This document shows positions 1-6,083 of a stretch of DNA of 14,940 bases, piece by piece (position 1 is the first letter of the stretch; the number at the start of each line of letters is the position of its first letter). The DNA is from an uncultured Eubacteriales bacterium (GTDB taxonomy: Bacteria > Bacillota > Clostridia > Oscillospirales > Oscillospiraceae). Below the pieces are notes generated by a model that did not search any database, was not told the origin of the DNA, and saw nothing but the letters and a program-made list of their open reading frames with translations. Made by a program: the position numbers and the translations under genes. The stretch is from assembly GCA_900554625.1 (NCBI GenBank), contig USHP01000015.1:1-14940 (forward strand). Direction: 5' to 3'.

Positions 1-408
1 CCGGTCGGCAGGTTCCGCAGTCAAGCGGAAACCGGCATCCACACCGGCGGGAGCATCCAAAAATATGTAATCAAAGGTTTTCCGCGCCTGACGAAGCATG
101 CAGGCAAAGGCATCCGGATCAATGGTCTCCGGAGCGCAGTTCATAGGCGCGGTAAGAAAGGCCAAAGTGGGATATTTCGGGTGCCGGGTGGCCTGCTCCA
201 GAGGGTAATGCCCCTGGCACACATCCAGAAAAGACAGCGCCCCGATATCCGACATTCCCAGGGAGATGTCCAGATTCCGCAGTCCTACATCACAATCGAT
301 GCACAGAACCTGCTTTCCCTCCCGGGCCAGAGCGGTGGCAAGCCCGGCACAGACCGAGGTTTTACCGGTTCCGCCTTTGCCGGACAGGAGAGCCAAAAGT
401 TCGCCCAA
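1..408 (-). CDS. MinD-like P-loop ATPase, partial (C-terminus off the left edge)
   Basis: The first 136 codons of a ParA/MinD-family ATPase are present. A deviant Walker A motif, SGKGGTGKTS, lies at residues 8-17, followed by a CDVGLRNLDISLG stretch at about 38-50, which is the MinD-type Walker A' region. Near the window edge DAPAG and GFR resemble the MinD Walker B segment. In the family such ATPases bind membranes as ATP dimers and position division or flagellar sites. The start is inferred to be TTG at 406-408: an in-frame TAG lies just upstream, no ATG or GTG is available, and a GGAGG (418-422) sits 9 nt away. The resulting N-terminus matches the usual MinD length before Walker A. No minC or minE is visible, so true MinD and a FlhG-like or orphan ParA cannot be separated here. 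Confidence 0.8.
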   Translation of the reverse strand, partial: MGELLALLSGKGGTGKTSVCAGLATALAREGKQVLCIDCDVGLRNLDISLGMSDIGALSFLDVCQGHYPLEQATRHPKYPTLAFLTAPMNCAPETIDPDAFACMLRQARKTFDYIFLDAPAGVDAGFRLTAEPADR

Positions 409-442
409 CCGACATCGCCTCCACTACCCAGACTTTACTGCC

Positions 443-471
443 ATTATACAGGGATTTCGCACAAAAGGCAA
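443..471 (-). promoter_or_regulatory. Sigma-A promoter of the MinD-like gene
   Basis: On the minus strand, -35 TTGCCT (466-471) and -10 TATAAT (443-448) are separated by 17 bp. The expected transcript start near 436 leaves a leader of about 28 nt before the TTG start and contains the GGAGG site. The -10 is a perfect consensus match. Confidence 0.75.
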
Positions 472-523
472 GAGGAAAAATGGACTTTTGGAAATGTTTT
501 TCATCAGATTCAACAAAAACCGG

Positions 524-545
524 GGGCCATTGGGCTGCATGGCCC
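524..545. other. 7-bp inverted repeat between two divergent promoters
   Basis: GGGCCAT and ATGGCCC form a perfect 7-bp inverted repeat around an 8-nt spacer. It lies upstream of both the leftward MinD-like promoter and the rightward pta promoter, so neither transcript should contain it. It could be a protein-binding site or chance; nothing else supports a role. Confidence 0.3.
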
Positions 546-571
546 TGCACAGCGGATTTTTGACCGCAGCT

Positions 572-605
572 GGGGGAAAAAGGTCGGGGGAGGGGAAAAA
601 AGGGG
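572..605 (+). other. G-run tract next to the pta -35 box
   Basis: Four G runs of 5, 5, 4 and 4 (572-576, 586-590, 592-595, 602-605) are separated by 9, 1 and 6 nt. The last run touches the -35 hexamer. A-tracts at 577-581 and 596-601 lie between the runs, about two helical turns apart. The arrangement could fold as a relaxed G-quadruplex (one loop exceeds the usual 7 nt) or bend the DNA upstream of the promoter. The pattern is seen directly; any function is inference. Confidence 0.4.
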
Positions 606-634
606 TTGCACCTTTGAAAAAGCTGATATATAAT
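606..634 (+). promoter_or_regulatory. Sigma-A promoter of pta
   Basis: -35 TTGCAC (606-611), a 17-bp spacer and a perfect -10 TATAAT (629-634). The transcript should start near 641, giving a leader of about 44 nt to the ATG at 685. Confidence 0.85.
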
Positions 635-649
635 TAACCTGTAAAAATA

Positions 650-663
650 CGGGATATGTCCCG
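650..663 (+). other. Short 5' leader hairpin of the pta mRNA
   Basis: CGGGA-TATG-TCCCG forms a 5-bp stem with a 4-nt loop, about 9 nt from the predicted 5' end and just ahead of the GGAGG. Hairpins near mRNA 5' ends can slow RNase attack; that role is inferred here. Confidence 0.4.
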
Positions 664-684
664 AATATTGGAGGTATGATACCC

Positions 685-1683
685 ATGTTCCAAGCAATGA
701 TTGAAACCTTGAAGTCCAATCCCCGGAAGATTGTGTTTACCGAAGGCCATGACGCCCGAATCCTGGAAGCAACTGCCCGCCTGGTGGAAGGCGGTTTCCT
801 GACCCCCGTTCTGGTGGGCAATGTAGAAGAAGTGAAGGCCAACGCTGCCAAGGGCGGCTATAACATCGACGGCGTGGAGATCCTGGACCCCCTGACCTAC
901 GAGGGCATGGATGCCATGGTGGAAAAGATGGTGGAGCTGCGTAAGGGCAAGATGACCCCCGAAGAGTGCCGCAAGGCTCTGTCCAAGGGCAACTACTTCG
1001 GCACCATGCTGGTGAAGATGGGCTACGCCGACTCCCTGCTGGGCGGCGCTACTTACTCCACTGCTGATACTGTCCGTCCCGCTCTGCAGCTGGTCAAGAC
1101 CAAGAAGGGCGCACACCTGGTGTCCTCCTGCTTCATCCTGGTTCGCGGCGACGAGAAGCTGGCTATGGGCGACTGCGCCATCAACCTGAGCTACGAGGAT
1201 ACCGTGGACAAGGACGGCAACGTGACCCTGTCTGCTGCTCAGAAGCTGGCCGAGGTTGCCATTGAGACTGCCAACACCGCCAAGGTCTTCGGTATTGATC
1301 CCAAGGTTGCCATGCTGAGCTTCTCCACCAACGGCTCCGGCAAGGGCGGCACTGTCAAGCTCAGCCACGATGCCACTGCTGTTGCCAAGGAAATGGCTCC
1401 CGAACTGCTCATCGACGGCGAGATGCAGTTCGACGCAGCTGTTGCTCCCGAAGTGGGCCAGCTGAAGTTCCCCGGCTCTCCCGTGGCAGGCTACGCCAAC
1501 ACCTTCATCTTCCCCACCATCGAGGCCGGCAACATCGGTTACAAGATTGCGCAGCGTCTGGGCGGCTTTGAGGCCTACGGCCCCATCCTGCAGGGCCTGG
1601 CTGCTCCCATCAACGACCTGTCCCGTGGCTGCAACGCCGACGAGGTCTACAAGATGGCCATTATCACCGCTGCCATGGTGTAA
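685..1683 (+). CDS. pta: Phosphate acetyltransferase
   Basis: Interconverts acetyl-CoA plus phosphate and acetyl phosphate plus CoA in the cytoplasm. With acetate kinase this yields ATP and acetate in fermenters. The 332-residue product has the length of the short, regulator-domain-free Pta type. It starts with the KIVFTEGHDARIL segment and carries the conserved C-terminal PTA/PTB signatures, including KVAMLSFSTNGSGKG and GSPVAGYANTFIFPTIEAGN followed by GYKIAQRLGG. The ATG at 685 is preferred because GGAGG (670-674) is 10 nt upstream; the in-frame ATG at 676 is only 1 nt from that site. Codons are strongly biased to G/C endings, as in a highly expressed gene. ackA, often the next gene, is absent here: a hairpin terminator follows directly. 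Butyryl-type Ptb is less likely given the overall match to Pta. Confidence 0.93.
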   Translation: MFQAMIETLKSNPRKIVFTEGHDARILEATARLVEGGFLTPVLVGNVEEVKANAAKGGYNIDGVEILDPLTYEGMDAMVEKMVELRKGKMTPEECRKALSKGNYFGTMLVKMGYADSLLGGATYSTADTVRPALQLVKTKKGAHLVSSCFILVRGDEKLAMGDCAINLSYEDTVDKDGNVTLSAAQKLAEVAIETANTAKVFGIDPKVAMLSFSTNGSGKGGTVKLSHDATAVAKEMAPELLIDGEMQFDAAVAPEVGQLKFPGSPVAGYANTFIFPTIEAGNIGYKIAQRLGGFEAYGPILQGLAAPINDLSRGCNADEVYKMAIITAAMV

Positions 1684-1716
1684 TGGAAGGGTAAATCTTC
1701 GATATTTTCAAAGAAG

Positions 1717-1744
1717 CGGACCGGCCCTATGGGTCGGTCCGTTT
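1717..1744 (+). terminator. Terminator of pta, probably bidirectional
   Basis: An 11-bp stem (1717-1727 with 1731-1741, one G-T pair) closes a 3-nt TAT loop and is followed by TTT. Read leftward, the stem is followed by CTTCTTT, so it may also end the small gene on the minus strand, whose last codons lie inside the stem. Confidence 0.7.
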
Positions 1745-1939
1745 CGCATGTTTTGACAGCCACTTTTTACCTTGAACTAGGATGAAATGGGGAAAACTGG
1801 ATTTACGCCTACAAAGGATGGTATGTTTGAATTCTCCGCATCCCTCACATAGTTCATATTCTGGACTTAAGATGAAATCTTCTTCCGGTATATCTGTTTC
1901 GTTATAGATATTCCAGCAGGAGACACAGAATTCTGCCAT
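1727..1939 (-). CDS. Small four-cysteine zinc-ribbon-like protein
   Basis: A 70-residue protein with two CxxC pairs, CVSC at 5-8 and CEGC at 31-34, and a further Cys at 43. The spacing suggests a single structural zinc site. Small proteins of this layout, with a CxxCW near the N-terminus and a LCEGCGE-like second pair, recur in Clostridia without a known function, as far as I recall. It has its own promoter and a GAGGTGA ribosome site 6 nt or so before the ATG. It diverges from the XRE regulator, and an inverted repeat lies between the two. The basic C-terminus (residues 58-70) is encoded within the pta terminator stem, so the exact end is less certain than the N-terminal half. Confidence 0.7.
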   Translation of the reverse strand: MAEFCVSCWNIYNETDIPEEDFILSPEYELCEGCGEFKHTILCRRKSSFPHFILVQGKKWLSKHAKRTDP

Positions 1940-1956
1940 AATATCACCTCGTCTGC

Positions 1957-1985
1957 ATTATAGGTCAATTTCACCCTATTTACAA
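1957..1985 (-). promoter_or_regulatory. Promoter of the zinc-ribbon gene
   Basis: On the minus strand, -35 TTGTAA (1980-1985) and a perfect -10 TATAAT (1957-1962) are 17 bp apart. The transcript should start near 1950, leaving only about 10 nt before the ATG. The -35 lies inside the inverted repeat at 1974-1990. Confidence 0.7.
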
Positions 1986-1990
1986 TAGGG
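1974..1990. promoter_or_regulatory. Inverted-repeat operator candidate between divergent genes
   Basis: CCCTATT and AATAGGG form a perfect 7-bp inverted repeat around TAC. It covers the -35 of the leftward promoter and lies about 30 bp upstream of the XRE start. Its position fits a binding site for the adjacent XRE protein that represses both genes; this is inference. A candidate rightward -10, CATAAT, is at 1999-2004 but lacks a well-spaced -35. Confidence 0.55.
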
Positions 1991-2021
1991 AAATTTGCCA
2001 TAATACTGACAGGTGATGCAG

Positions 2022-2246
2022 ATGGGCCGAATCAGACAGTTGAGAAAAGAAAAGGGCTATACCCAAGTGAAGATGCAGATGCTGACGGGGATTGATCAGA
2101 GTGACTACTCCAAAATCGAAAGCGGCAAACGGTATCTCACTTTTGAACAATGCCGGAAGCTGGCCATTGCCCTGGATACCAGCATGGACTATCTGGCAGG
2201 ACTGACGGACGAGAAGAAACCCTATCCCCGCCGGGAAGTGGAATAA
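2022..2246 (+). CDS. XRE-family helix-turn-helix regulator
   Basis: A 74-residue protein that is almost entirely one HTH_XRE (Cro/C1-type) domain. IRQLRKEKGYTQVKMQ, the turn at LTGIDQSDYSKIESGKR (about 21-37) and the closing LAIALDTSMDYLAGLTD are typical. Such single-domain proteins bind palindromic operators as dimers. The ATG at 2022 is chosen because AGGTGA (2011-2016) lies 5 nt upstream. The GTG at 2013 and ATG at 2016 overlap that site, so they are unlikely starts. It diverges from the zinc-ribbon gene and shares the inverted repeat with it. The product has no partner resembling a toxin. Confidence 0.85.
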   Translation: MGRIRQLRKEKGYTQVKMQMLTGIDQSDYSKIESGKRYLTFEQCRKLAIALDTSMDYLAGLTDEKKPYPRREVE

Positions 2247-2248
2247 GA

Positions 2249-2278
2249 AAAGCGCCGCGGCTTTTGCCGCGGCGCTTT
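2249..2278. terminator. Bidirectional terminator between the XRE gene and rubrerythrin
   Basis: A perfect 13-bp, GC-rich stem (2249-2261 with 2266-2278) closes a TTTT loop, with A/T residues at the base on both sides. It sits 2 nt after the XRE stop and 9 nt beyond the convergent rubrerythrin stop, so it can end both transcripts. Confidence 0.85.
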
Positions 2279-2287
2279 GTGCATAGC

Positions 2288-2830
2288 TTAGTAATTTTCG
2301 GCGTGAACTTCGAAGTAAGCTCTGGGATGGTCGCAGGTGGGGCAGACCTCGGGAGCTTCGGTGCCGATGACGATGTGACCGCAGTTGCGGCACTCCCACA
2401 CCTTGACTTCGCTCTTGGCAAAGACCTGGGCGGTTTCCACATTGTGCAGCAGAGCACGGTAGCGCTCTTCGTGGTGCTTCTCGATGGCAGCGACCAGACG
2501 GAACTTGGCGGCCAGATCGTGGAAGCCTTCTTCCTCAGCGGTCTTGGCGAAGCCGTCGTACATGTCGGTCCACTCGTAGTTTTCACCCTGAGCGGCGTCC
2601 AGCAGGTTCTCGGCGGTGGAGCCGATGCCGTTGTGCAGTTCCTTGAACCACATCTTGGCGTGCTCCTTCTCGTTGTCAGCGGTCTTCAGGAACAGGGCAG
2701 CGATCTGCTCGAAGCCTTCCTTCTTAGCCTTGGATGCGTAGTAGGTGTACTTATTTCTTGCCTGGGATTCGCCAGAAAAGGCGGCTTCCAGATTCTTCTC
2801 AGTTTGGGTGCCAGCGTACTTGTTAGCCAT
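2288..2830 (-). CDS. rbr: Rubrerythrin
   Basis: A 180-residue non-haem iron peroxidase that reduces hydrogen peroxide in the cytoplasm of anaerobes. The N-terminal ferritin-like four-helix domain (about 1-140) shows the diiron ligand motifs FSGESQAR (Glu21), NEKEH (Glu54, His57), the Glu-rich TAEEEGF around 97-103 and IEKHHEER (Glu117, His120). The C-terminal rubredoxin-like domain has CRNC (147-150) and CPTC (163-166), which bind one iron for electron transfer. Length and domain order match classical rubrerythrin rather than the reversed type. AGGAGG is 8 nt before the ATG. It is monocistronic, with its own promoter and a shared terminator. I see no clear PerR box in the leader. Confidence 0.95.
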   Translation of the reverse strand: MANKYAGTQTEKNLEAAFSGESQARNKYTYYASKAKKEGFEQIAALFLKTADNEKEHAKMWFKELHNGIGSTAENLLDAAQGENYEWTDMYDGFAKTAEEEGFHDLAAKFRLVAAIEKHHEERYRALLHNVETAQVFAKSEVKVWECRNCGHIVIGTEAPEVCPTCDHPRAYFEVHAENY

Positions 2831-2854
2831 AGGGGTATCCTCCTGTAGTCAATT

Positions 2855-2868
2855 CCGGATGTCTCCGG
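2855..2868 (-). other. Short 5' leader hairpin of the rubrerythrin mRNA
   Basis: CCGGA and TCCGG form a 5-bp stem with a 4-nt loop, very close to the predicted 5' end of the transcript and ahead of the AGGAGG. The size and placement resemble the hairpin in the pta leader. A stabilising role is inferred. Confidence 0.4.
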
Positions 2869-2877
2869 TTCAAGGCT

Positions 2878-2906
2878 AGTCTACCAAATTCTTTGCCTGA
2901 ATGCAA
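2878..2906 (-). promoter_or_regulatory. Sigma-A promoter of rubrerythrin
   Basis: On the minus strand, -35 TTGCAT (2901-2906) and -10 TAGACT (2878-2883) are separated by 17 bp. The start should be near 2871, giving a leader of about 40 nt. Confidence 0.75.
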
Positions 2907-2941
2907 GAAGAATTCTTTCGTTTTCTGTCACTTGGGCAGCA

Positions 2942-2970
2942 TTGACAGAAATGTAAAATCCGGATATACT
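2942..2970 (+). promoter_or_regulatory. Sigma-A promoter of the DUF308-PPTase-TatD operon
   Basis: A perfect -35 TTGACA (2942-2947), a 17-bp spacer and -10 TATACT (2965-2970). It diverges from the rubrerythrin promoter, with 35 bp between the two -35 boxes. The leader is about 75 nt long. Confidence 0.85.
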
Positions 2971-3052
2971 GAAAGCAAAATCCCGATATCCGGGACTTAC
3001 TCTCAGACAAAGGGAAAAACATCCTTTCCTGGTAATGAAAGAAGGAAACAGT

Positions 3053-3589
3053 ATGAAAAAACAAGACCTTTTCTCCTGGATTTCGCTGCTGGCTACCCCT
3101 GTGGCCCTGATGGCCCTGGGGCTGATTTTGCTGCTGCGGCCGGATTCGGTTTCGGCTTTGCTGGCAACGGTGCTGGGCTGGGCGATTCTGCTGACAGGCG
3201 GCGGGTTCGTGGCGGCTGCGCTGCTGATCCGGGAGGGAACTGCCGGTAAAGTTGTAGGGGCTTTGGTTTGCTTTGCTCTGGGCGGTTGGATGCTGAATCA
3301 TCCTTTGGCCCTGGCCTCCGGCATCGGACGGCTGGTTGGCATTGTGCTGCTGATCCGGGGCGGTCAGGATTTGCTGGCATCCCATTACGGCCAGAGCAAA
3401 CTGCTTTCCGTGATTACGGCTTTGGTGGGACTGATTCTGATTCTGCTGCCCATGACCACCTCCCGGCTGGTGTTTGCCCTGTGCGGTGCATTGGTGCTGG
3501 CGGTGGGAATCGGCATGCTGCTGGAGCGGCTGCGCTGGCGCCGGCTGAATGGGGGAAGCGATGACCCCAACATTATTGACGCTCTATGA
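3053..3589 (+). CDS. DUF308/HdeD-like integral membrane protein
   Basis: A 178-residue, very hydrophobic protein with about six membrane segments (roughly 11-28, 36-59, 66-83, 87-107, 117-135, 139-158). The segments pair up into repeats with a GGxxxxxxL-type pattern, as in the DUF308 (HdeD) family. HdeD itself is tied to acid resistance in enterobacteria, but most family members have no assigned role, so none is assigned here. A basic loop, LERLRWRR, follows the last segment and should be cytoplasmic. The ATG at 3053 is used because AAGGA lies 6 nt upstream; the in-frame ATG at 3035 has no ribosome site. First gene of a tight operon: its TGA overlaps the next ATG by 4 bp, which suggests translational coupling. 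Confidence 0.8.
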   Translation: MKKQDLFSWISLLATPVALMALGLILLLRPDSVSALLATVLGWAILLTGGGFVAAALLIREGTAGKVVGALVCFALGGWMLNHPLALASGIGRLVGIVLLIRGGQDLLASHYGQSKLLSVITALVGLILILLPMTTSRLVFALCGALVLAVGIGMLLERLRWRRLNGGSDDPNIIDAL

Positions 3590-4059
3590 AACTGGCGTTC
3601 TGTGCCCTGGAGGGAGAAACCGGCCATGATGCCGCCTACCGTCTGCTGGAAAAGCTCTATCGGGAGGAAACCGGACAGGAATTGCCCCAGATTCTGCGCA
3701 CGGACCGGGGAAAGCCTTATTTTAGTGGCAGTCCCTACCACTTTTCCATTGCCCACACGCCCCGGCACGCCTTTTGTGTCCTGGCCCGGCAGAACGTGGC
3801 CATTGACGCGGAGGAAGCAGACCGGAAAATCAACCCGGCTCTGGCGGAAAAAATCCTTTCTCCCGAAGAAAAGCTGCGCTATGACCAGGCTCCTGACAAA
3901 CACCGGGCGCTGCTGACCTTCTGGGTGCTGAAGGAGGCGGCGGCAAAGCTTTCCGGGGAAGGTCTGCGGGGATACCCCAGCCATACAGACTTTTCCCTCA
4001 CGGACACCCGGGTTCAGGAGTTGGACGGGTGCCTGGTGGCAATTTTTCAAGACCCGTAA
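3586..4059 (+). CDS. 4'-phosphopantetheinyl transferase, short Sfp-like type
   Basis: Transfers the phosphopantetheine arm of CoA to a serine of a carrier protein. The recognisable family motifs are RGKPYF (41-46), FSIAHT (53-58), VAIDAEE (71-77; Asp74 and Glu76 as likely Mg ligands) and FWVLKEAAAKLSGEGL (112-127; Trp113, Lys116, Glu117 and Lys121 as the WxxKEA core). At 157 residues it is much shorter than Sfp (about 220); the N-terminal half of Sfp is mostly missing, yet all catalytic motifs are present. It starts within the preceding stop (ATGA overlap) and is followed after 12 nt by the TatD gene. No polyketide or peptide synthetase lies in the window, so its carrier protein is unknown. 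It may serve fatty-acid ACP or a distant pathway. Confidence 0.88.
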   Translation: MKLAFCALEGETGHDAAYRLLEKLYREETGQELPQILRTDRGKPYFSGSPYHFSIAHTPRHAFCVLARQNVAIDAEEADRKINPALAEKILSPEEKLRYDQAPDKHRALLTFWVLKEAAAKLSGEGLRGYPSHTDFSLTDTRVQELDGCLVAIFQDP

Positions 4060-4071
4060 AGGAGAGAAACC

Positions 4072-4833
4072 ATGCTATTTGATACCCATGCCCATATGGA
4101 CGACCGGGCATTTGACCAGGATCGGGACACGCTGCTGTCCGAGCTGCCCCAGCAGGGAATCGGACTGCTGATGAACCCCGGATGCAGTCTGGCTTCTTCC
4201 CGGCAGGCCTGTGCTTTGGCGGAACGGTACGATTATATCTATGCCGCCGTTGGCTCCCATCCCGATGCAGCGGACGAAGTAAATGAGGATGTGCTGGAAG
4301 CTTACCGTGCATTATGTAAACAGAATCCGAAGGTGAAAGCCATCGGGGAAATCGGTCTGGACTACCACTACGAGGACATCCCCCGGCAGCGGCAGCTGGA
4401 AGCCTTCCGGGATCAGATGGCCCTGGCCCGGGAACTGGATTTGCCGGTGATCGTCCATGAACGGGAAGCCCATCAGGACGGCATGGCGGTGGTGGATGCA
4501 TTTCCCCAGGTTACGGGAGTATTTCACTGTTATTCCGGCTCCTTGGAAATGGCAAAGGAACTGATTAAACGGGGCTGGTACATTGGCTTTACAGGGGTGC
4601 TGACCTTCAAGAACGCCCGCAAGGCGGTGGAGGTGGCCCGGGAGATTCCTTTAGAGCGGATTGTCCTGGAAACCGACTGCCCCTATATGTCTCCGGAGCC
4701 ATTCCGGGGCAAGCGCAATGACCCGGGCAAACTCTACCGCATGGCCCAGGCTCTGGCCCAGATTCGGGACGTTCCTGTAGAGCAGGTGGAAGCCATTACC
4801 TTCGAAAACGGAAAGCGACTTTACCGTCTGTAA
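4072..4833 (+). CDS. tatD: TatD-family metal-dependent hydrolase (DNase)
   Basis: A 253-residue TIM-barrel amidohydrolase. TatD proteins act as Mg-dependent 3'-5' exonucleases or deoxyribonucleases in the cytoplasm. The metal-site residues are all present: DTHAH (His6, His8), GEIGLDYH (Glu93, Asp97), VIVH (His129), FHCYSG (His152) and ETDCPY (Asp202). The C-terminal arginine-rich RGKRND segment, conserved in the YcfH/TatD branch, is at 212-217. Length is normal. AGGAG lies in the 12-nt gap after the PPTase stop, so the gene is the third in the operon. The gene name follows the family; the precise substrate is not established by sequence. Confidence 0.9.
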   Translation: MLFDTHAHMDDRAFDQDRDTLLSELPQQGIGLLMNPGCSLASSRQACALAERYDYIYAAVGSHPDAADEVNEDVLEAYRALCKQNPKVKAIGEIGLDYHYEDIPRQRQLEAFRDQMALARELDLPVIVHEREAHQDGMAVVDAFPQVTGVFHCYSGSLEMAKELIKRGWYIGFTGVLTFKNARKAVEVAREIPLERIVLETDCPYMSPEPFRGKRNDPGKLYRMAQALAQIRDVPVEQVEAITFENGKRLYRL

Positions 4834-4865
4834 GTCATGAATAATTCTGCCAGCATTGGCAAACA

Positions 4866-4894
4866 ATACCTCCGAAGAAATTTATTGGAGGTAT
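4866..4894 (+). promoter_or_regulatory. Hairpin that can hide the ribosome binding site of the SLH gene
   Basis: ATACCTCC (4866-4873) is a perfect 8-bp reverse complement of GGAGGTAT (4887-4894), which contains the Shine-Dalgarno sequence of the gene starting at 4900. A G-T and an A-T pair extend the stem to 10 bp, with a 9-nt loop. When folded, the whole GGAGG is paired. A second small stem (TGCCA/TGGCA, 4848-4861) lies directly upstream. The pairing is seen directly; control of translation (by temperature, a protein or an upstream event) is inference. Confidence 0.55.
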
Positions 4895-4899
4895 GAACC

Positions 4900-6078
4900 A
4901 TGTTTCAAACCCGTTTTGCCAGTTTGTTTCTGGCGGTGTGCTGCGCCTTTGGTCTGATCGGCTCGGTATCCGCCGCAGAAGTGGACAGTGGCAGTGTGTA
5001 CTGTTTCTCTGCCGGGGACTTCTCCGGGGAGAACACCGTAGTGGGCATCTGCCTGACGCAGGTGCCCCGGAAGGAAGGCACCATTCAGCTGGGCAGCCGG
5101 ATTCTCCGCCCGGGAGATATCCTGACGGCGGAGCAGGTCAGCCAAATGACCTTTACTCCCGTGAATACAGAGACCGACCAGTCCGTCCAGGTCAGCTATC
5201 TGCCCATCTATGAGGACTATGTGGCGGAAAGCACCACCATGACCATCGCCATCCGGGGCAAGGAGGACAAGGCACCGGTGGCGGAGGATATGGCACTGGA
5301 AACCTATAAGAATCTGGAAAACACCGGAAAACTGAAAGTTTCTGACCCGGAAGGCCAGAGCCTGACCTTTACCGTTACCCGGCAGCCCAAGCGGGGCACC
5401 GTCACCATTGCGGAAGATGGCACCTTCACCTACACTCCCAAGAAGAATAAGGTAGGGGTGGATTCCTTCACCTATACCGCAACCGACCCGGCGGGCAAGG
5501 TCTCCCGGGAGGCTACTGTGACCATCACCATTCTCAAGCCCACCGATGCTACCCAGTATACCGATACCCTGGGTAAGGAGTGCCGTTTCGCTGCGGAATG
5601 GATGCGGTATACCGGAATTTTTGTGGGAGAAAGTCTGGCGGAAACTCCCTGCTTCAGCCCGGAGCGGGAGGTTACCCGGGGTGAATTCGTGACCATGCTG
5701 GTCAAAGCCCTGGATATTCCCACCGACGAAGAGCTGACGGACACCGGCTACACCGACGAGATCCCTCAGTGGCTGCAGCCCTACCTGGCAGCAGCCCAGC
5801 GGGCCGGTCTGACTGCGGGCCTTCCCAACCAGGAAGCCTTCGGCGCCGGTGAAGTGATTACCGGTGCAGAAGTGTCTGTGATGCTGCAAAATGCTTTGGA
5901 TCTGACCATGCAGCAGGAAGCTGCGGCAACTCAGGATGAGGCGGTGCCTGCCTGGGCCCAGAGCGCCGTGACCGTGACCAATGACGCCGGATTTGCCCTG
6001 GAAGCCGGAGCACCCCTGACCCGGGGCGCGGCTGCCCAGGTATTGTACCAGGCGTCCAAAATGACCAATAGCAACTAA
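4900..6078 (+). CDS. Secreted Ig-like / triple-SLH-domain surface protein
   Basis: A 392-residue exported protein. The signal peptide is about 1-25, with hydrophobic core LFLAVCCAFGLIG and cleavage after VSA. Residues 30-120 look like a degenerate beta-sandwich repeat. Residues 124-212 form a cadherin/Ig-like repeat, with DPEGQSLTFTV, GTFTYTP and DSFTYTATDPAG as its landmarks. Three S-layer homology repeats follow: 219-272 (with REVTRGEFVTML), 280-335 (with YLAAAQRAGLTAG) and 345-388 (with APLTRGAAAQVLY). SLH triplets bind secondary wall polymers, so the protein is probably held on the cell wall. The third repeat is shorter than usual. ATG at 4900 is 8 nt from GGAGG. No clear promoter is visible in the 66 nt after tatD, so it may be read from the operon promoter. 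Its partner or ligand is unknown. Confidence 0.87.
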   Translation: MFQTRFASLFLAVCCAFGLIGSVSAAEVDSGSVYCFSAGDFSGENTVVGICLTQVPRKEGTIQLGSRILRPGDILTAEQVSQMTFTPVNTETDQSVQVSYLPIYEDYVAESTTMTIAIRGKEDKAPVAEDMALETYKNLENTGKLKVSDPEGQSLTFTVTRQPKRGTVTIAEDGTFTYTPKKNKVGVDSFTYTATDPAGKVSREATVTITILKPTDATQYTDTLGKECRFAAEWMRYTGIFVGESLAETPCFSPEREVTRGEFVTMLVKALDIPTDEELTDTGYTDEIPQWLQPYLAAAQRAGLTAGLPNQEAFGAGEVITGAEVSVMLQNALDLTMQQEAAATQDEAVPAWAQSAVTVTNDAGFALEAGAPLTRGAAAQVLYQASKMTNSN

Positions 6079-6083
6079 AAGAT

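Noticed and set aside
634..1368. Minus-strand open frame opposite pta
   Set aside because: Antisense shadow of a highly biased gene; composition is Gly/Leu/His/Gln-rich without domains.
1727..2246. Zinc-ribbon/XRE pair as a toxin-antitoxin system
   Set aside because: The genes are divergent rather than co-transcribed and the small protein resembles no toxin family I know.
4848..4861. Small hairpin after tatD as a terminator
   Set aside because: Only a 5-bp stem and no T run follows, so it is unlikely to end transcription on its own.
4882..5889. Minus-strand open frame opposite the SLH gene
   Set aside because: Low-complexity Gly/His/Leu composition and no start signals; the plus-strand gene has a signal peptide and SLH repeats.
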